The notes under the pieces are model-generated. The model was given only the letters and a program-made list of their open reading frames with translations. It was not told the origin of the DNA and ran no database searches. The position numbers were made by a program, and so were the translations under genes. A DNA stretch of 64,000 bases from Spartobacteria bacterium (GTDB lineage Bacteria > Verrucomicrobiota > Kiritimatiellia > RZYC01), in assembly GCA_009930475.1 (NCBI GenBank), contig RZYC01000001.1:160410-224409 (forward strand), in the 5' to 3' direction. Of this stretch, positions 52,276-60,831 are shown piece by piece (position 1 is the stretch's first letter; every line of letters begins with the position of its first letter).

Positions 52276-53277
52276 ATGGCGTGCAGGTATAAGTGGGTAT
52301 CCCGTGGTGATGTCACTGCATTTTTTGCATTGATGCCGGATAACATGGCTACAATGGCTGTCATGGCGGCACTGCTGAAGGTTTTTGGGATTCCCGATGC
52401 GATTATTTTCGGATTAATGATTCCGGGTACCGCTCTGGGGGTGCTGGTCGGGGATTTACTGTTTACCTGGCTGGCATTCCGTCTGGCAAAACGATCGGGG
52501 TCGACGTCGGTCTGTGCTATACCGCTTGGTATTGATACGCCTTCCAGTATTAGCGTGATTGTATGTGTGCTAGGTCCTGTTTTTGTGCAGTTGACGGGAT
52601 CGGGGATGACCCCGGAAGCGGCAGGGATGCAAACGTGGTATGTGGGGCTGGCGACCATGTTACTGATTGGTTTATTTAAGACAGCGATGTCGTTTTGCGG
52701 CGGATGGATCCAGTCGCATGTCCCTCAGGCGGCACTGCTGGGCTCACTGGCCGGGATCGGGGTGGCGTTAATTGGTTTTATGCAGCTGGTTAATTTGTTT
52801 GGTGTGCCGGTAGCCGGGATGGTTTCCCTGGCAGTGGTTTTTTTCTCATTGATCGCGCGGATGCGTTTGCCTGCGGGTTTTCCGGGAGTTCTCGTTGCCG
52901 TGATTCTTGGTACCCTTTTGTACCATGTGATGGGGATAACCGGATTAAATCCGGGCGTATATACGGCGCCTCCGCTGTCTATGAGTATGCATTGGCCGCA
53001 ACTTACGCTGGAGGGGATTCATCATCTGGGTGATGCGCTGAAGCATACTACTGTTTCGCTGCCGTTTGCTATTTTAACGGTGATCGGCGGCATTAATGTG
53101 ACGGCCAGTGCTCATGCTCAGGGCGATAGATACAATACCCGTTCGATTTTATTGGCTGAAGCATGTTCGACACTGGTGGCTGTTTTTTTTGGCGGAATTG
53201 CGCAAACGACACCCTTATGTTATTACGGCATTGGTGATTTATGGCTTGTCAAAAATAGCGACACCGGAAGAGGATGA
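52276..53277 (+). CDS. NCS2/AzgA-like permease, C-terminally truncated
   Basis: This 333-residue protein resembles putative xanthine/guanine-type permeases: ALMPDNMATMAVMAALLKVFGIPD, MIPGTALGVLVGDLL, CAIPLGIDTPSSISVI and the second-half helix NVTASAHAQGDRYNTRSILLAE. Family members normally continue for about 100 further residues after GGIAQTTP. Here the frame gives LCYYGIGDLWLVK and stops. A second frame at 53197-53290 reads PYVITALVIYGLSKIA, which looks like a leftover last TM. The ATG at 52276 has AAGGAG at 52261-52266. It is likely a decayed gene. An internal deletion with frame change fits better than a working short transporter. Confidence 0.65.
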   Translation: MACRYKWVSRGDVTAFFALMPDNMATMAVMAALLKVFGIPDAIIFGLMIPGTALGVLVGDLLFTWLAFRLAKRSGSTSVCAIPLGIDTPSSISVIVCVLGPVFVQLTGSGMTPEAAGMQTWYVGLATMLLIGLFKTAMSFCGGWIQSHVPQAALLGSLAGIGVALIGFMQLVNLFGVPVAGMVSLAVVFFSLIARMRLPAGFPGVLVAVILGTLLYHVMGITGLNPGVYTAPPLSMSMHWPQLTLEGIHHLGDALKHTTVSLPFAILTVIGGINVTASAHAQGDRYNTRSILLAEACSTLVAVFFGGIAQTTPLCYYGIGDLWLVKNSDTGRG

Positions 53278-53280
53278 AAC

Positions 53281-54333
53281 ATGGGATTGAATTCAGTTGA
53301 TTTTGGCAAACAACCGGGCCGCAGATGGCTCTTTTTACTTTTATTTCTGTTTTTAGCCATGCTTTGTCATGACTCGTGGGCCATGAATCCTTTTGCACAT
53401 CGATTGAAAAGCATGAAGATGAAAGACGGCGGGGCGGGATATGAATTGGGCAGTGTTGCGCGTTTTTACGGGTTTTCGCCACAGTATCCAGGGGCTAAAT
53501 CAATAAACATGGTAAGCAAATGGACGGCGTTGCTTCTTGAAGCAGACAGTCGGAAGCTCGATGCCAACGGTTTGCTTATCTGGCTGCATGAGCCGGTGAC
53601 TTATGTAAAAAAGCGCATGGTTATTCATGAAGATGACATGCATAAAATTCTCGATCCGCTGTTGCGCCCGGATATTTATCTGGCATCGGAGGGGTATTCA
53701 CTGGTTTTGCTGGATCCAGGACACGGAGGGAATGATCCGGGTGCTATCGGTCTTGGGAATATTAAGGAAAAAGATGTGGTGCTGGATATCGCCCGGCAAA
53801 CAGCCAAAATTCTCAAAAAACAGGGCATCCGCGTGGATATGACGCGTGACCGGGATACTTACGTATCCTTGGCGGACCGGTGCAGAAAGGTGAAATCGAC
53901 CAGGGCTGATGTGTTTGTCAGCATTCATCTCAATGCAACGGACAATCAATCGGCAGAAGGATGTGAGACCTATATCATGACCGCCGCAGGCCACGAATCG
54001 ACACACAGCAGCGGCAGTAATAAAAAGCGACTGGCGGATTCGGGGAATCGCTATGACGGTGCCAGTATGGTGCTCGGATATTATCTGCATCGCGGATTAA
54101 CACAGATATGGAAAGACAATGATCGCGGATTGAAGCGTGCTCGGTATTATGTCCTGAAGAAAGCCGAATGTCCGGCGGCGTTGGTGGAATGCGGGTTTTT
54201 ATCTAATGACTCTGATCGGTCGCGACTGAAAAGTGCGGCTCGTCGGCACCAAATTGCCGAGGTGCTGGCCGAAGGTATTTCCGATTATCTGGCGGCTATC
54301 AAGCGGGCAAAGCTGACGGTCATGAAGGATTGA
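53281..54333 (+). CDS. N-acetylmuramoyl-L-alanine amidase (Amidase_3)
   Basis: This 350-residue exported zinc amidase cuts the bond between MurNAc and the stem peptide in cell-wall turnover or division. The signal sequence is RRWLFLLLFLFLAMLCHDSWA, followed by an N-terminal extension (about 40-135) of unknown fold. The Amidase_3 domain begins with LVLLDPGHGGNDPGAIG (first zinc His). A zinc Glu in IKEKDVVLDIA, a second His in VSIHLNA, and the catalytic Glu in ALVECGFLSN follow. GAAGAGG lies 10 nt before the ATG, at the end of the permease remnant. Confidence 0.9.
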   Translation: MGLNSVDFGKQPGRRWLFLLLFLFLAMLCHDSWAMNPFAHRLKSMKMKDGGAGYELGSVARFYGFSPQYPGAKSINMVSKWTALLLEADSRKLDANGLLIWLHEPVTYVKKRMVIHEDDMHKILDPLLRPDIYLASEGYSLVLLDPGHGGNDPGAIGLGNIKEKDVVLDIARQTAKILKKQGIRVDMTRDRDTYVSLADRCRKVKSTRADVFVSIHLNATDNQSAEGCETYIMTAAGHESTHSSGSNKKRLADSGNRYDGASMVLGYYLHRGLTQIWKDNDRGLKRARYYVLKKAECPAALVECGFLSNDSDRSRLKSAARRHQIAEVLAEGISDYLAAIKRAKLTVMKD

Positions 54334-54451
54334 TAACCCGATGCGCGGTCACTGACTTGCCAAATGACGGACTGCGCTTTACTATTTTGCTGTTGTATGT
54401 CGGATTCGTACGCATGCGTTACATGAAGGAAAGAAAGGTTCAGAGGCGGAC

Positions 54452-55861
54452 GTGAAGGGTAAAGATACTTTTGATGCCATAGTAAGTCTGATAGCAGTTA
54501 TTGCCGATGCGCTAGCCATATATCTGGGTGCGCTGCTGGCCGTATGGCTGCGCTTTCATTCGGGATGGATTCCTTTTTATCATGAAGAACTGCCGCCCAT
54601 GCGTATCTATTATTATGGAGCGGGAGTGATGACGCTGCTGTTCGTTCTGATTTTCAGAAACGTCGGTTTGTATAAGCGTCCTCAGATGGGCACCTTTATT
54701 GATAAAATCCCCAAGCTTGTGCGGGCGAACAGCTGGGGAGTATTTTTGTCGATCGCGCTCGCCTTTATTATTCGTACGGAGCAGCCCTTTTCGCGTATCA
54801 GCGTGATGGTGGCGTTTTTCACGATTCTGTTTCTGCTTCTGCTTGAGCGCTATGCCATGTTCCGCATAGAACTGCATATGATTCGCCATCATAAACGGGC
54901 GACCAATGTGCTGATTGTAGGCACGGACTCCATGGCTCTGCGGCTGCAGGCGGCACTGAATGCAGAAAAACACATGAAGACAGATGTGCTGGGATTTGTC
55001 GCAATGGATGAACATTCGGATCACACCGGGATTCCTTCATCGCAAATTATTGGACTGCTGGCCGACCTGGTTCCGTTACTGGATCGGTGCAATGCGGATA
55101 TGGTGGTCATTGCCGATACCTCCATTCACCGTGATATACTGGTGCAGATCATGAATGAGTGCGAACGGCGGCTCATTGACATCCGGCTTGTGCCGGATAT
55201 CTTCCGCGTTTTGACCAGTGGGGTGGTGGTGGAAACGTTTCATGGCATTCCGGTTATCGGGGTGAGCAAGTGGCCTCTGGATTATTTTTGGAACCGGATG
55301 CGGAAACGTGCGGAGGATATTGTCGGGGCATTAATTGGATTGCTCTTCGCCGTGCCGATCGTTTTGGTGTCGGCGATCGTGATCAAAAAACAATCCCCCG
55401 GCCCGATTTTTTTCAAGCAGATACGCTGCGGTGAAAACGGCAAAACGTTTGCTTTATATAAGATTCGCACCATGCGCGTGGATGCCGAAAGTGTCTCGGG
55501 ACCGGTCTGGACCAAGCCGGATGATGACCGCTGTTTTCCGGCTGGACAGCTGATGCGGCGTTTTAATGTGGACGAAGTCCCTCAGTTCTGGAATGTGCTG
55601 AAGGGGGATATGAGTCTGGTGGGGCCGCGGCCGGAGCGTCCGCATTTTGTGGAGCAGTTTAAAGAGGATCTGGGTCAGTATATGTGGCGCCACCGCTCGA
55701 AACCGGGCATGACCGGCTGGGCGCAGGTCAACGGATTGCGGGGGCAAAGCAGTTTGACGGATCGGCTGAAGTACGATTTGTACTATTTGGAAAAATGGTC
55801 TTTCTCACTGGATTTTAAGATTCTCATTCGTACCTTTTTTGCAACAGAAAACGCCTATTGA
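54452..55861 (+). CDS. Polyprenyl glycosylphosphotransferase (initiating sugar transferase)
   Basis: This 469-residue membrane enzyme probably transfers a sugar-1-phosphate from a nucleotide sugar to undecaprenyl phosphate, the first step of exopolysaccharide or O-antigen synthesis. Four N-terminal TM segments are followed by a CoA-binding-like domain (LIVGTDSMALRLQAALN). A fifth helix (VGALIGLLFAVPIVLVSAI) and the catalytic domain come next: KQIRCGENGKTFALYKIRTM, NVDEVPQFWNVLKGDMSLVGP and SKPGMTGWAQVNGLRG. The GTG start has AGAGG upstream. No further polysaccharide genes follow, so the sugar is unknown. Confidence 0.92.
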   Translation: MKGKDTFDAIVSLIAVIADALAIYLGALLAVWLRFHSGWIPFYHEELPPMRIYYYGAGVMTLLFVLIFRNVGLYKRPQMGTFIDKIPKLVRANSWGVFLSIALAFIIRTEQPFSRISVMVAFFTILFLLLLERYAMFRIELHMIRHHKRATNVLIVGTDSMALRLQAALNAEKHMKTDVLGFVAMDEHSDHTGIPSSQIIGLLADLVPLLDRCNADMVVIADTSIHRDILVQIMNECERRLIDIRLVPDIFRVLTSGVVVETFHGIPVIGVSKWPLDYFWNRMRKRAEDIVGALIGLLFAVPIVLVSAIVIKKQSPGPIFFKQIRCGENGKTFALYKIRTMRVDAESVSGPVWTKPDDDRCFPAGQLMRRFNVDEVPQFWNVLKGDMSLVGPRPERPHFVEQFKEDLGQYMWRHRSKPGMTGWAQVNGLRGQSSLTDRLKYDLYYLEKWSFSLDFKILIRTFFATENAY

Positions 55862-55862
55862 T

Positions 55863-56387
55863 ATGGACTCCATCGAAGAACAGACAAAACAACCGATCCG
55901 TGATGCAGCGCATAGCCCCATTGCTTTGCTTATTTCGAGTCGTGCCGATGTGGAAGATTCGTTCCGTCTCTTTTCTTTTTTTTATTACATGTGTGGAGGG
56001 ATGGACTGCCTGGCCGGGTTTGCAGTGATTGTCGCGGCCTGTTGTGTGGGACTCCCGAATTTCGGTCAGCGATGGCAGGCACTGCCTTCGCTGGAGCCGC
56101 ATGAACTGCAGATGTGGATCATGGGGATGGGCGGCGTGGCGGGCATTGTCCTGCTCTCGGCACTGGCTGCCGTTACGAAGCTTTGGGCGGGTTGGTGTTT
56201 TCAGACACAGCGCAAACCGTGGTTCTGCTATTTTGCTGCTATTCTGTCGCTGGCATCTTTTCCCTATGGAACGGTTATTGGTATGGCCACGTTTGTGGTG
56301 TTGCGTCGCCCCGCCATTCGCGATGCATTTCAGAACGACGAATGGAACGATCATCTTTTGCAGAAGGACGACACATGCAGCCGTTGA
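55863..56387 (+). CDS. Hypothetical membrane protein
   Basis: The gene encodes 174 residues with about three hydrophobic segments (CLAGFAVIVAACCVGLP, GMGGVAGIVLLSALAAV, YFAAILSLASFPYGTVIGM). No family is recognised. The ATG lies 1 bp after the sugar transferase stop, and the 3' end overlaps the Sel1 gene by 13 bp, so all three are probably one operon. No strong Shine-Dalgarno sequence is seen, which fits translational coupling. Confidence 0.6.
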   Translation: MDSIEEQTKQPIRDAAHSPIALLISSRADVEDSFRLFSFFYYMCGGMDCLAGFAVIVAACCVGLPNFGQRWQALPSLEPHELQMWIMGMGGVAGIVLLSALAAVTKLWAGWCFQTQRKPWFCYFAAILSLASFPYGTVIGMATFVVLRRPAIRDAFQNDEWNDHLLQKDDTCSR

Positions 56388-58252
56388 GTGTCAATGACCG
56401 CAAGGTCGTTCGGGCCCATCGGTGGGCCTGGCTGAGTCTGGTGCTAAGCACTGTCGGATTGTTTATTCTTGGGCCCTTCGCTCCTTTGTTCGCGATTCTT
56501 TGTGGCTGCCGGAGTCGTTCGCTGGCCAAAAAGGCCGGTATTTATTCTGATATGCGGGCTGTCGCAGGGATCTGTATCGGTTGCGTGGGTTTGTTTTCCG
56601 TGGCACTCCTTGTCATGGCGGGACTGAGTGCGGAGTTCTTTTTGCGCATTGATAGAAATAGACTTATGCGATCCGTCGAAGTCGTTCAAAATGAAGCGAA
56701 CCCCGTTGAAACGCCAGTAAAACGAACCCATCCATCCGTTGATGAAATGATCGTTACGGAAGAATCGGCATTGGCTGTTCCAGAGTCGGTGATGACGTCC
56801 ATTGAACGCATTGATGCGGACATGGCCCCCCCGCCGTCTCAGGGGCTTCCCGTTTTTGATTTTTATGTCAATGAGGCCGAGCATGGCGATATCGCCGCCA
56901 TGAACGAAGTGGCCTGCATGTATCGCGATGGACGGAATGTCGACCGGAATGACGAGGAATCGCTGTGGTGGTTTTTGCGGGCAGCCAATGCGGGAAATCC
57001 CGACGCCATGTACAATCTGGGTATCCTGCTGGAACAGAAAAAGACGCGTGAAGGGGACATTCAGTCGCTGGTATGGTTGCAGAAAGCGGCTGAAGTCGGT
57101 CATCCCGGTGCCATGATGCAGTTGTCGCGTCGCTGTCTGTCCGGCCGTTGCGGAACAAACGGGGTTTTACAGGCGGTGAAATGGTTGCAAATGGCCGCAG
57201 ATAAAGATCATGTGGCCGCCATGGAGCATCTGGGGGCTCTTTATAGAACTGGCCATGCGGATGGATTGGACGCGTCGGTTGAGAAAGCGCTGATTTGGCT
57301 GCACAAGGCCGAAGCCTGCGGGTCTGACTATGCCGTGTCGGAACTCGGTCGTTTGTACGAGCGCGGCGATGGGGTTGAGCAGAATTTTGATGAGGCGTTC
57401 GATCGCTATGAGGATAGCTGGTCGCGCGGCTATGTCCATTCCGGGTTTTACCTCGGTCACATGTACGAGGAAGGTCTAGGTACGCCCAAAGATGATGTCG
57501 CTGCCTACAAATTGTACTGGGCCGCGTCAGAATGGGGCGATGCCGATGCGCAGGCCGCCGTGGCCCGTTTTTTGTTTTATGGCATTGCGGTGCAGCGTAA
57601 CTATCCGCAGGCCTTTTTCTGGGCAAAAAAAGCGTCACAATCTGATCGTTGGGACGCCTGCTATTTACTAGGCGTCATGTACGCCCATGGACTGGGGGTT
57701 CGCCAGAATTTGCAGGAAAGTATGCGCTGGTTTGAGCAGTCTATGCAGCAGGGCGGCTTTGGTGAAGGCGAAATAGCCCAGATTCGTGCCGGCTCCTATC
57801 CAGCCCGTATGTACCCGGTGACCTTTCAATATACCGCACCAACGGCATCAAGCGTGTACGTTTTGACCGATTACAACGGCGATTCCTATGGCTTCATGGA
57901 AAAAGATGGCGATGGAAATTGGAGCCGCACCGATTTTTATCCCGAAGGCACCTATGCGTATCGTTTTCGAGTCAATGGAATGACCGACATGCTGGATCCC
58001 GAAAACAGCGAGATCATCGTCATTGATGATCAAACAAACTCCTTGCTTCGCCTTCCTGTTCAGCGAAATACCACCAGTCAACCGGCCGAAGCTTCTATGG
58101 CTGCACCCGCCGTAGAGTCCAATGCACCCGCTGGAAATCTTCCAATGTTTGGAAGAATTCCCGTCGTTTTTTCCAATGATTGGAAAATGGGTCGCGCGTT
58201 GTTCCAACCATTGGAAACGCGAAATCGCATCGACAACCGCTCCTTGCGCTGA
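56375..58252 (+). CDS. Membrane protein with Sel1 repeats and a C-terminal AMPK/CBM48-type glycan-binding domain
   Basis: This 625-residue protein has two TM segments in the first 90 residues (WLSLVLSTVGLFILGPFAPL and VGLFSVALLVMAG). Sel1-like repeats of about 36 residues fill about 170-475 (AANAGNPDAMYNLGILLEQ, MYEEGLGTPKDDVAAYKLYWAA). A beta-sandwich near 485-565 (YPVTFQYTAPTASSVYVL, PEGTYAYRFRVNG) resembles the AMPK glycogen-binding/CBM48 fold. The last about 40 residues are encoded across palindrome triplet 3. Sel1 repeats scaffold protein complexes, and a glycan-binding tail suggests an alpha-glucan or peptidoglycan link. Both are inferred. AAGGACG precedes the ATG. Confidence 0.8.
   Translation: MQPLSVNDRKVVRAHRWAWLSLVLSTVGLFILGPFAPLFAILCGCRSRSLAKKAGIYSDMRAVAGICIGCVGLFSVALLVMAGLSAEFFLRIDRNRLMRSVEVVQNEANPVETPVKRTHPSVDEMIVTEESALAVPESVMTSIERIDADMAPPPSQGLPVFDFYVNEAEHGDIAAMNEVACMYRDGRNVDRNDEESLWWFLRAANAGNPDAMYNLGILLEQKKTREGDIQSLVWLQKAAEVGHPGAMMQLSRRCLSGRCGTNGVLQAVKWLQMAADKDHVAAMEHLGALYRTGHADGLDASVEKALIWLHKAEACGSDYAVSELGRLYERGDGVEQNFDEAFDRYEDSWSRGYVHSGFYLGHMYEEGLGTPKDDVAAYKLYWAASEWGDADAQAAVARFLFYGIAVQRNYPQAFFWAKKASQSDRWDACYLLGVMYAHGLGVRQNLQESMRWFEQSMQQGGFGEGEIAQIRAGSYPARMYPVTFQYTAPTASSVYVLTDYNGDSYGFMEKDGDGNWSRTDFYPEGTYAYRFRVNGMTDMLDPENSEIIVIDDQTNSLLRLPVQRNTTSQPAEASMAAPAVESNAPAGNLPMFGRIPVVFSNDWKMGRALFQPLETRNRIDNRSLR
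58139..58216 (+). repeat. Palindrome triplet 3 (31-bp phased array) inside a coding 3' end
   Basis: CTTCCAATGTTTGGAAG (58139-58155), TTCCAATGATTGGAA (58171-58185) and TTCCAACCATTGGAA (58202-58216) have centres at 58147, 58178 and 58209, exactly 31 bp apart. The array sits in the final codons of the Sel1/CBM48 gene and ends 41 bp before the stop of transposase copy B. Confidence 0.85.
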
Positions 58253-58257
58253 TCATT

Positions 58258-59223
58258 TTACCAGTCGTTGAGTTCTCTTATGGCAAATAAATTCGGCCAT
58301 CCGCCTTTGACTTTACGTGCTCCACTCGTCCGCTTCTCGCCAAACTGATCCCTGTTTTCCCGAAAAAATTCCTCAACAAACGCCTTCCCGCCAATGATGC
58401 GCCCGTCATTGAAATAACGGCAATGACATAACAGGCGCTCATGTTCGCTCAATTCCAGCCTTTTACCTAGTTTTTCCCTGAGATAATCATGATCTGTACA
58501 GGCGCTCTCCGGGTGTTTTCGTACCTCGTCATACATCAGAATGCGTTCTAAATAATGCTTTGAAAGCTGTGCCCAGTCCGATGCGCCCGCATCCATTGAT
58601 GTGGCCGCAACGACACGAATCCCTTCCTGTGCCGTTTTGCCGCCCGCCATGGCTTCTGCAAAGCCGCAATAACGATAAAAATGCGGTTCCCGTTCCATCC
58701 CGGCCCGAACCGGATTCATTTCAATGTACGCAGCCACCGTTCGCAAAGGCGTCCCCGGTTCCACTAACACACTTTTGAACCGAGTATCCCACAGAGCCCC
58801 GGATCGCTGATTCACCCGATTATACCAACGTGAAAAGCGTTGTTTTAATTGTTTCATGAACTCGCTAATATCATGCATGCGTGCAAGATATCGCTGTTTG
58901 TCTTCCGCCGCGCTCGTTGCATCCCACATGGCCCACCGCTCTGTCAGTTCGGTACATTCTTCTTCTGTATACAGATAAGACAGACGCTTGCGCAGTTCAT
59001 CATCTGAAACGTAAGTGTTGCGATCCGGTTCTTCCAGCAGCAGGTGTACATGATTGGTCATAATCGCATAGGTCAAAACACGTACGCCTGTAAATCCTTC
59101 GATCCGGCGAATCAACCCGTGCATATGTTTCTTTTCCACTTCTCCCAGCAGCATCTGCCGACCGACAATACGGCTCATGCAGTGGTAATAACTGAGGGGA
59201 ATTCGTTTAATTCGATCTTTCAT
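58258..59223 (-). mobile_element. REP-associated tyrosine transposase-like protein (Y1_Tnp), copy B
   Basis: This 321-residue paralogue of copy A has LSYYHCMSRIVGRQMLLG, the HUH motif MTNHVHLLLEEPD, HDISEFMKQLKQRFSRWYNR, TRFKSVLVE and YIEMNPVRAG. The two copies differ at many positions, so they are not a recent duplication. An insert (about 220-265) distinguishes it from copy A. It is convergent with the Sel1 gene, with 5 bp between stops. The ATG at 59223 is used because an upstream TTG adds only 12 residues. AT-rich copy 8 lies 47-78 bp upstream of the start. Confidence 0.85.
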
Positions 59224-59269
59224 GGAGTGGATGATGCACAGATGATTGCTGGAGGTCAAGAATTAATGT

Positions 59270-59301
59270 ATAAAAAGTCAGAATAATTAGATAATTATTT
59301 T
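59270..59301 (+). repeat. AT-rich dispersed element, copy 8 (weak)
   Basis: AAAAAGTCAGAATAATTAGA matches the family core AAGTCTGATTAATTA at 13 of 15 positions. It lies in the divergent gap between transposase copy B and lysS. Confidence 0.35.
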
Positions 59302-59369
59302 TGATTCCATTGACTATTGCGGGGGGCACGCGTAGTTTTGCTGTTAATTTTCTATTTAGGAGTTTTGTT

Positions 59370-60824
59370 ATGCAGGAAGAAAAACAGAGTGGTACGGGGG
59401 ATGAAGTTTTTGATCAGCGGGTGCTGAATATGGAGAAGTTGAAATCCATGGGATATGAACCGTTTGGGCATGCTTTCGAGCGTACCGGTGACTTGGTGCA
59501 GGTGCGGGAAGGATTTGAAGAGGGGAAACAGGTTCGCGTGGCAGGAAGGCTGGTGACTCGGCGGTCGATGGGGAAAAGCTGTTTTGCGCATGTGCAGGAT
59601 GGTTCGGGAAAATTTCAGATTTATGTGCGCAGGGATGTGGTGGGTGAAGATCCGTATGCGGCATTTAAAATTCTGGACATTGGTGATCAGATTGGTTGTG
59701 TGGGTACACTGTTTTTGACGAAGACCGGAGAGCAGTCGTTGAAGGTGGAATCGTGGGAACTGCTTTCCAAGGCACTGCGTCCGCTGCCGGAGAAGTTTCA
59801 TGGTCTGAATGATACAGAAACGCGGTATCGTCAGCGGTATCTGGATCTGATAGCCAATCCGGATGTGCGCGATGTGTTTAATAAACGGATTCAGATTATG
59901 CGTGAAATTCGCAATTTTCTGGCTGACCGTGAATTTATGGAAGTGGAAACCCCGATGCTGCAGGCGCAGGCGGGCGGTGCGACGGCCTGTCCGTTTAAGA
60001 CCTATTATAATGCGCTGAGTACGGATATGTATATGCGTATTGCGCCGGAACTGTATTTGAAGCAGCTGATGGTGGGCGGATTTGGCAAGATTTTCGAACT
60101 GAACAGGAATTTCCGTAATGAGGGACTGGATCGCCGTCATAATCCTGAATTCACGATGATGGAAATTTACGAAGCATTCGGTAGCATGGAAAGCATGCGC
60201 CAGCTTGTGCAGGACATGATTATTCATTTGGCGCAGAAGGTATTTGGCCGGTTGAAATTCACCATTGGTGAAAATGAAGTTGATTTATCGCCAGAGGCCT
60301 GGAGGTCGGTTCCTTACAAAGAGCTCGTGATGGAGAAGGCGGGTGCGGACTGGTTTGATTTGTCCCGGGAAGCGAAAGCGCAGCGAGCCGCAGAAATGGG
60401 CGTTGACGTTGATTCGGCGATGACAGACGTGGAATTAACCAATGAGGTGTATGAAAAATGCGTGGAACGCACGCTGATCAATCCGACTTTTGTAACTCGT
60501 ATACCCAAAGAGCTATTGCCTTTGGCCAAGCGCTGTGCGGATGATCCAGATTTGGTGGATGTTTTCGAACTGGAAATCAACGGCATAGAAATCGCTCCGG
60601 GATATACGGAACTGAACGATCCCATCGATCAGCGCGCCCGTCTGATGGAACAGGCCGGTGACGACACATCGAAACTGGATGAAGAATTCTTGACTGCTTT
60701 GGAACACGGCATGCCACCTGCGGGCGGAATGGGTGTGGGCATCGATCGTCTGGTCATGATTCTGACGGAATCGGAATCGATTCGCGATGTCATTCTGTTT
60801 CCCCATTTGAAACCACGGGACTAG
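59370..60824 (+). CDS. lysS: Lysyl-tRNA synthetase (class II)
   Basis: This 484-residue class II enzyme charges tRNA-Lys. An N-terminal OB fold (about 40-135) recognises the anticodon. Motif 2 reads FRNEGLDRRHNPEFTMMEIY and motif 3 GMGVGIDRLVMIL. ETPMLQAQAGGATACPF and GYTELNDPIDQRARL match LysRS. Upstream in-frame codons lack support. The ATG at 59370 has TAGGAG 7 nt before it. It heads an operon with the Lol transporter genes, 7 bp upstream of lolC. Confidence 0.95.
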   Translation: MQEEKQSGTGDEVFDQRVLNMEKLKSMGYEPFGHAFERTGDLVQVREGFEEGKQVRVAGRLVTRRSMGKSCFAHVQDGSGKFQIYVRRDVVGEDPYAAFKILDIGDQIGCVGTLFLTKTGEQSLKVESWELLSKALRPLPEKFHGLNDTETRYRQRYLDLIANPDVRDVFNKRIQIMREIRNFLADREFMEVETPMLQAQAGGATACPFKTYYNALSTDMYMRIAPELYLKQLMVGGFGKIFELNRNFRNEGLDRRHNPEFTMMEIYEAFGSMESMRQLVQDMIIHLAQKVFGRLKFTIGENEVDLSPEAWRSVPYKELVMEKAGADWFDLSREAKAQRAAEMGVDVDSAMTDVELTNEVYEKCVERTLINPTFVTRIPKELLPLAKRCADDPDLVDVFELEINGIEIAPGYTELNDPIDQRARLMEQAGDDTSKLDEEFLTALEHGMPPAGGMGVGIDRLVMILTESESIRDVILFPHLKPRD

Positions 60825-60831
60825 GATCACC

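Noticed and set aside
55839-55862. TTG start at 55839 for the hypothetical membrane protein
   Set aside because: It would lie inside the sugar transferase end. ATG at 55863, 1 bp after the stop, fits coupled translation better.
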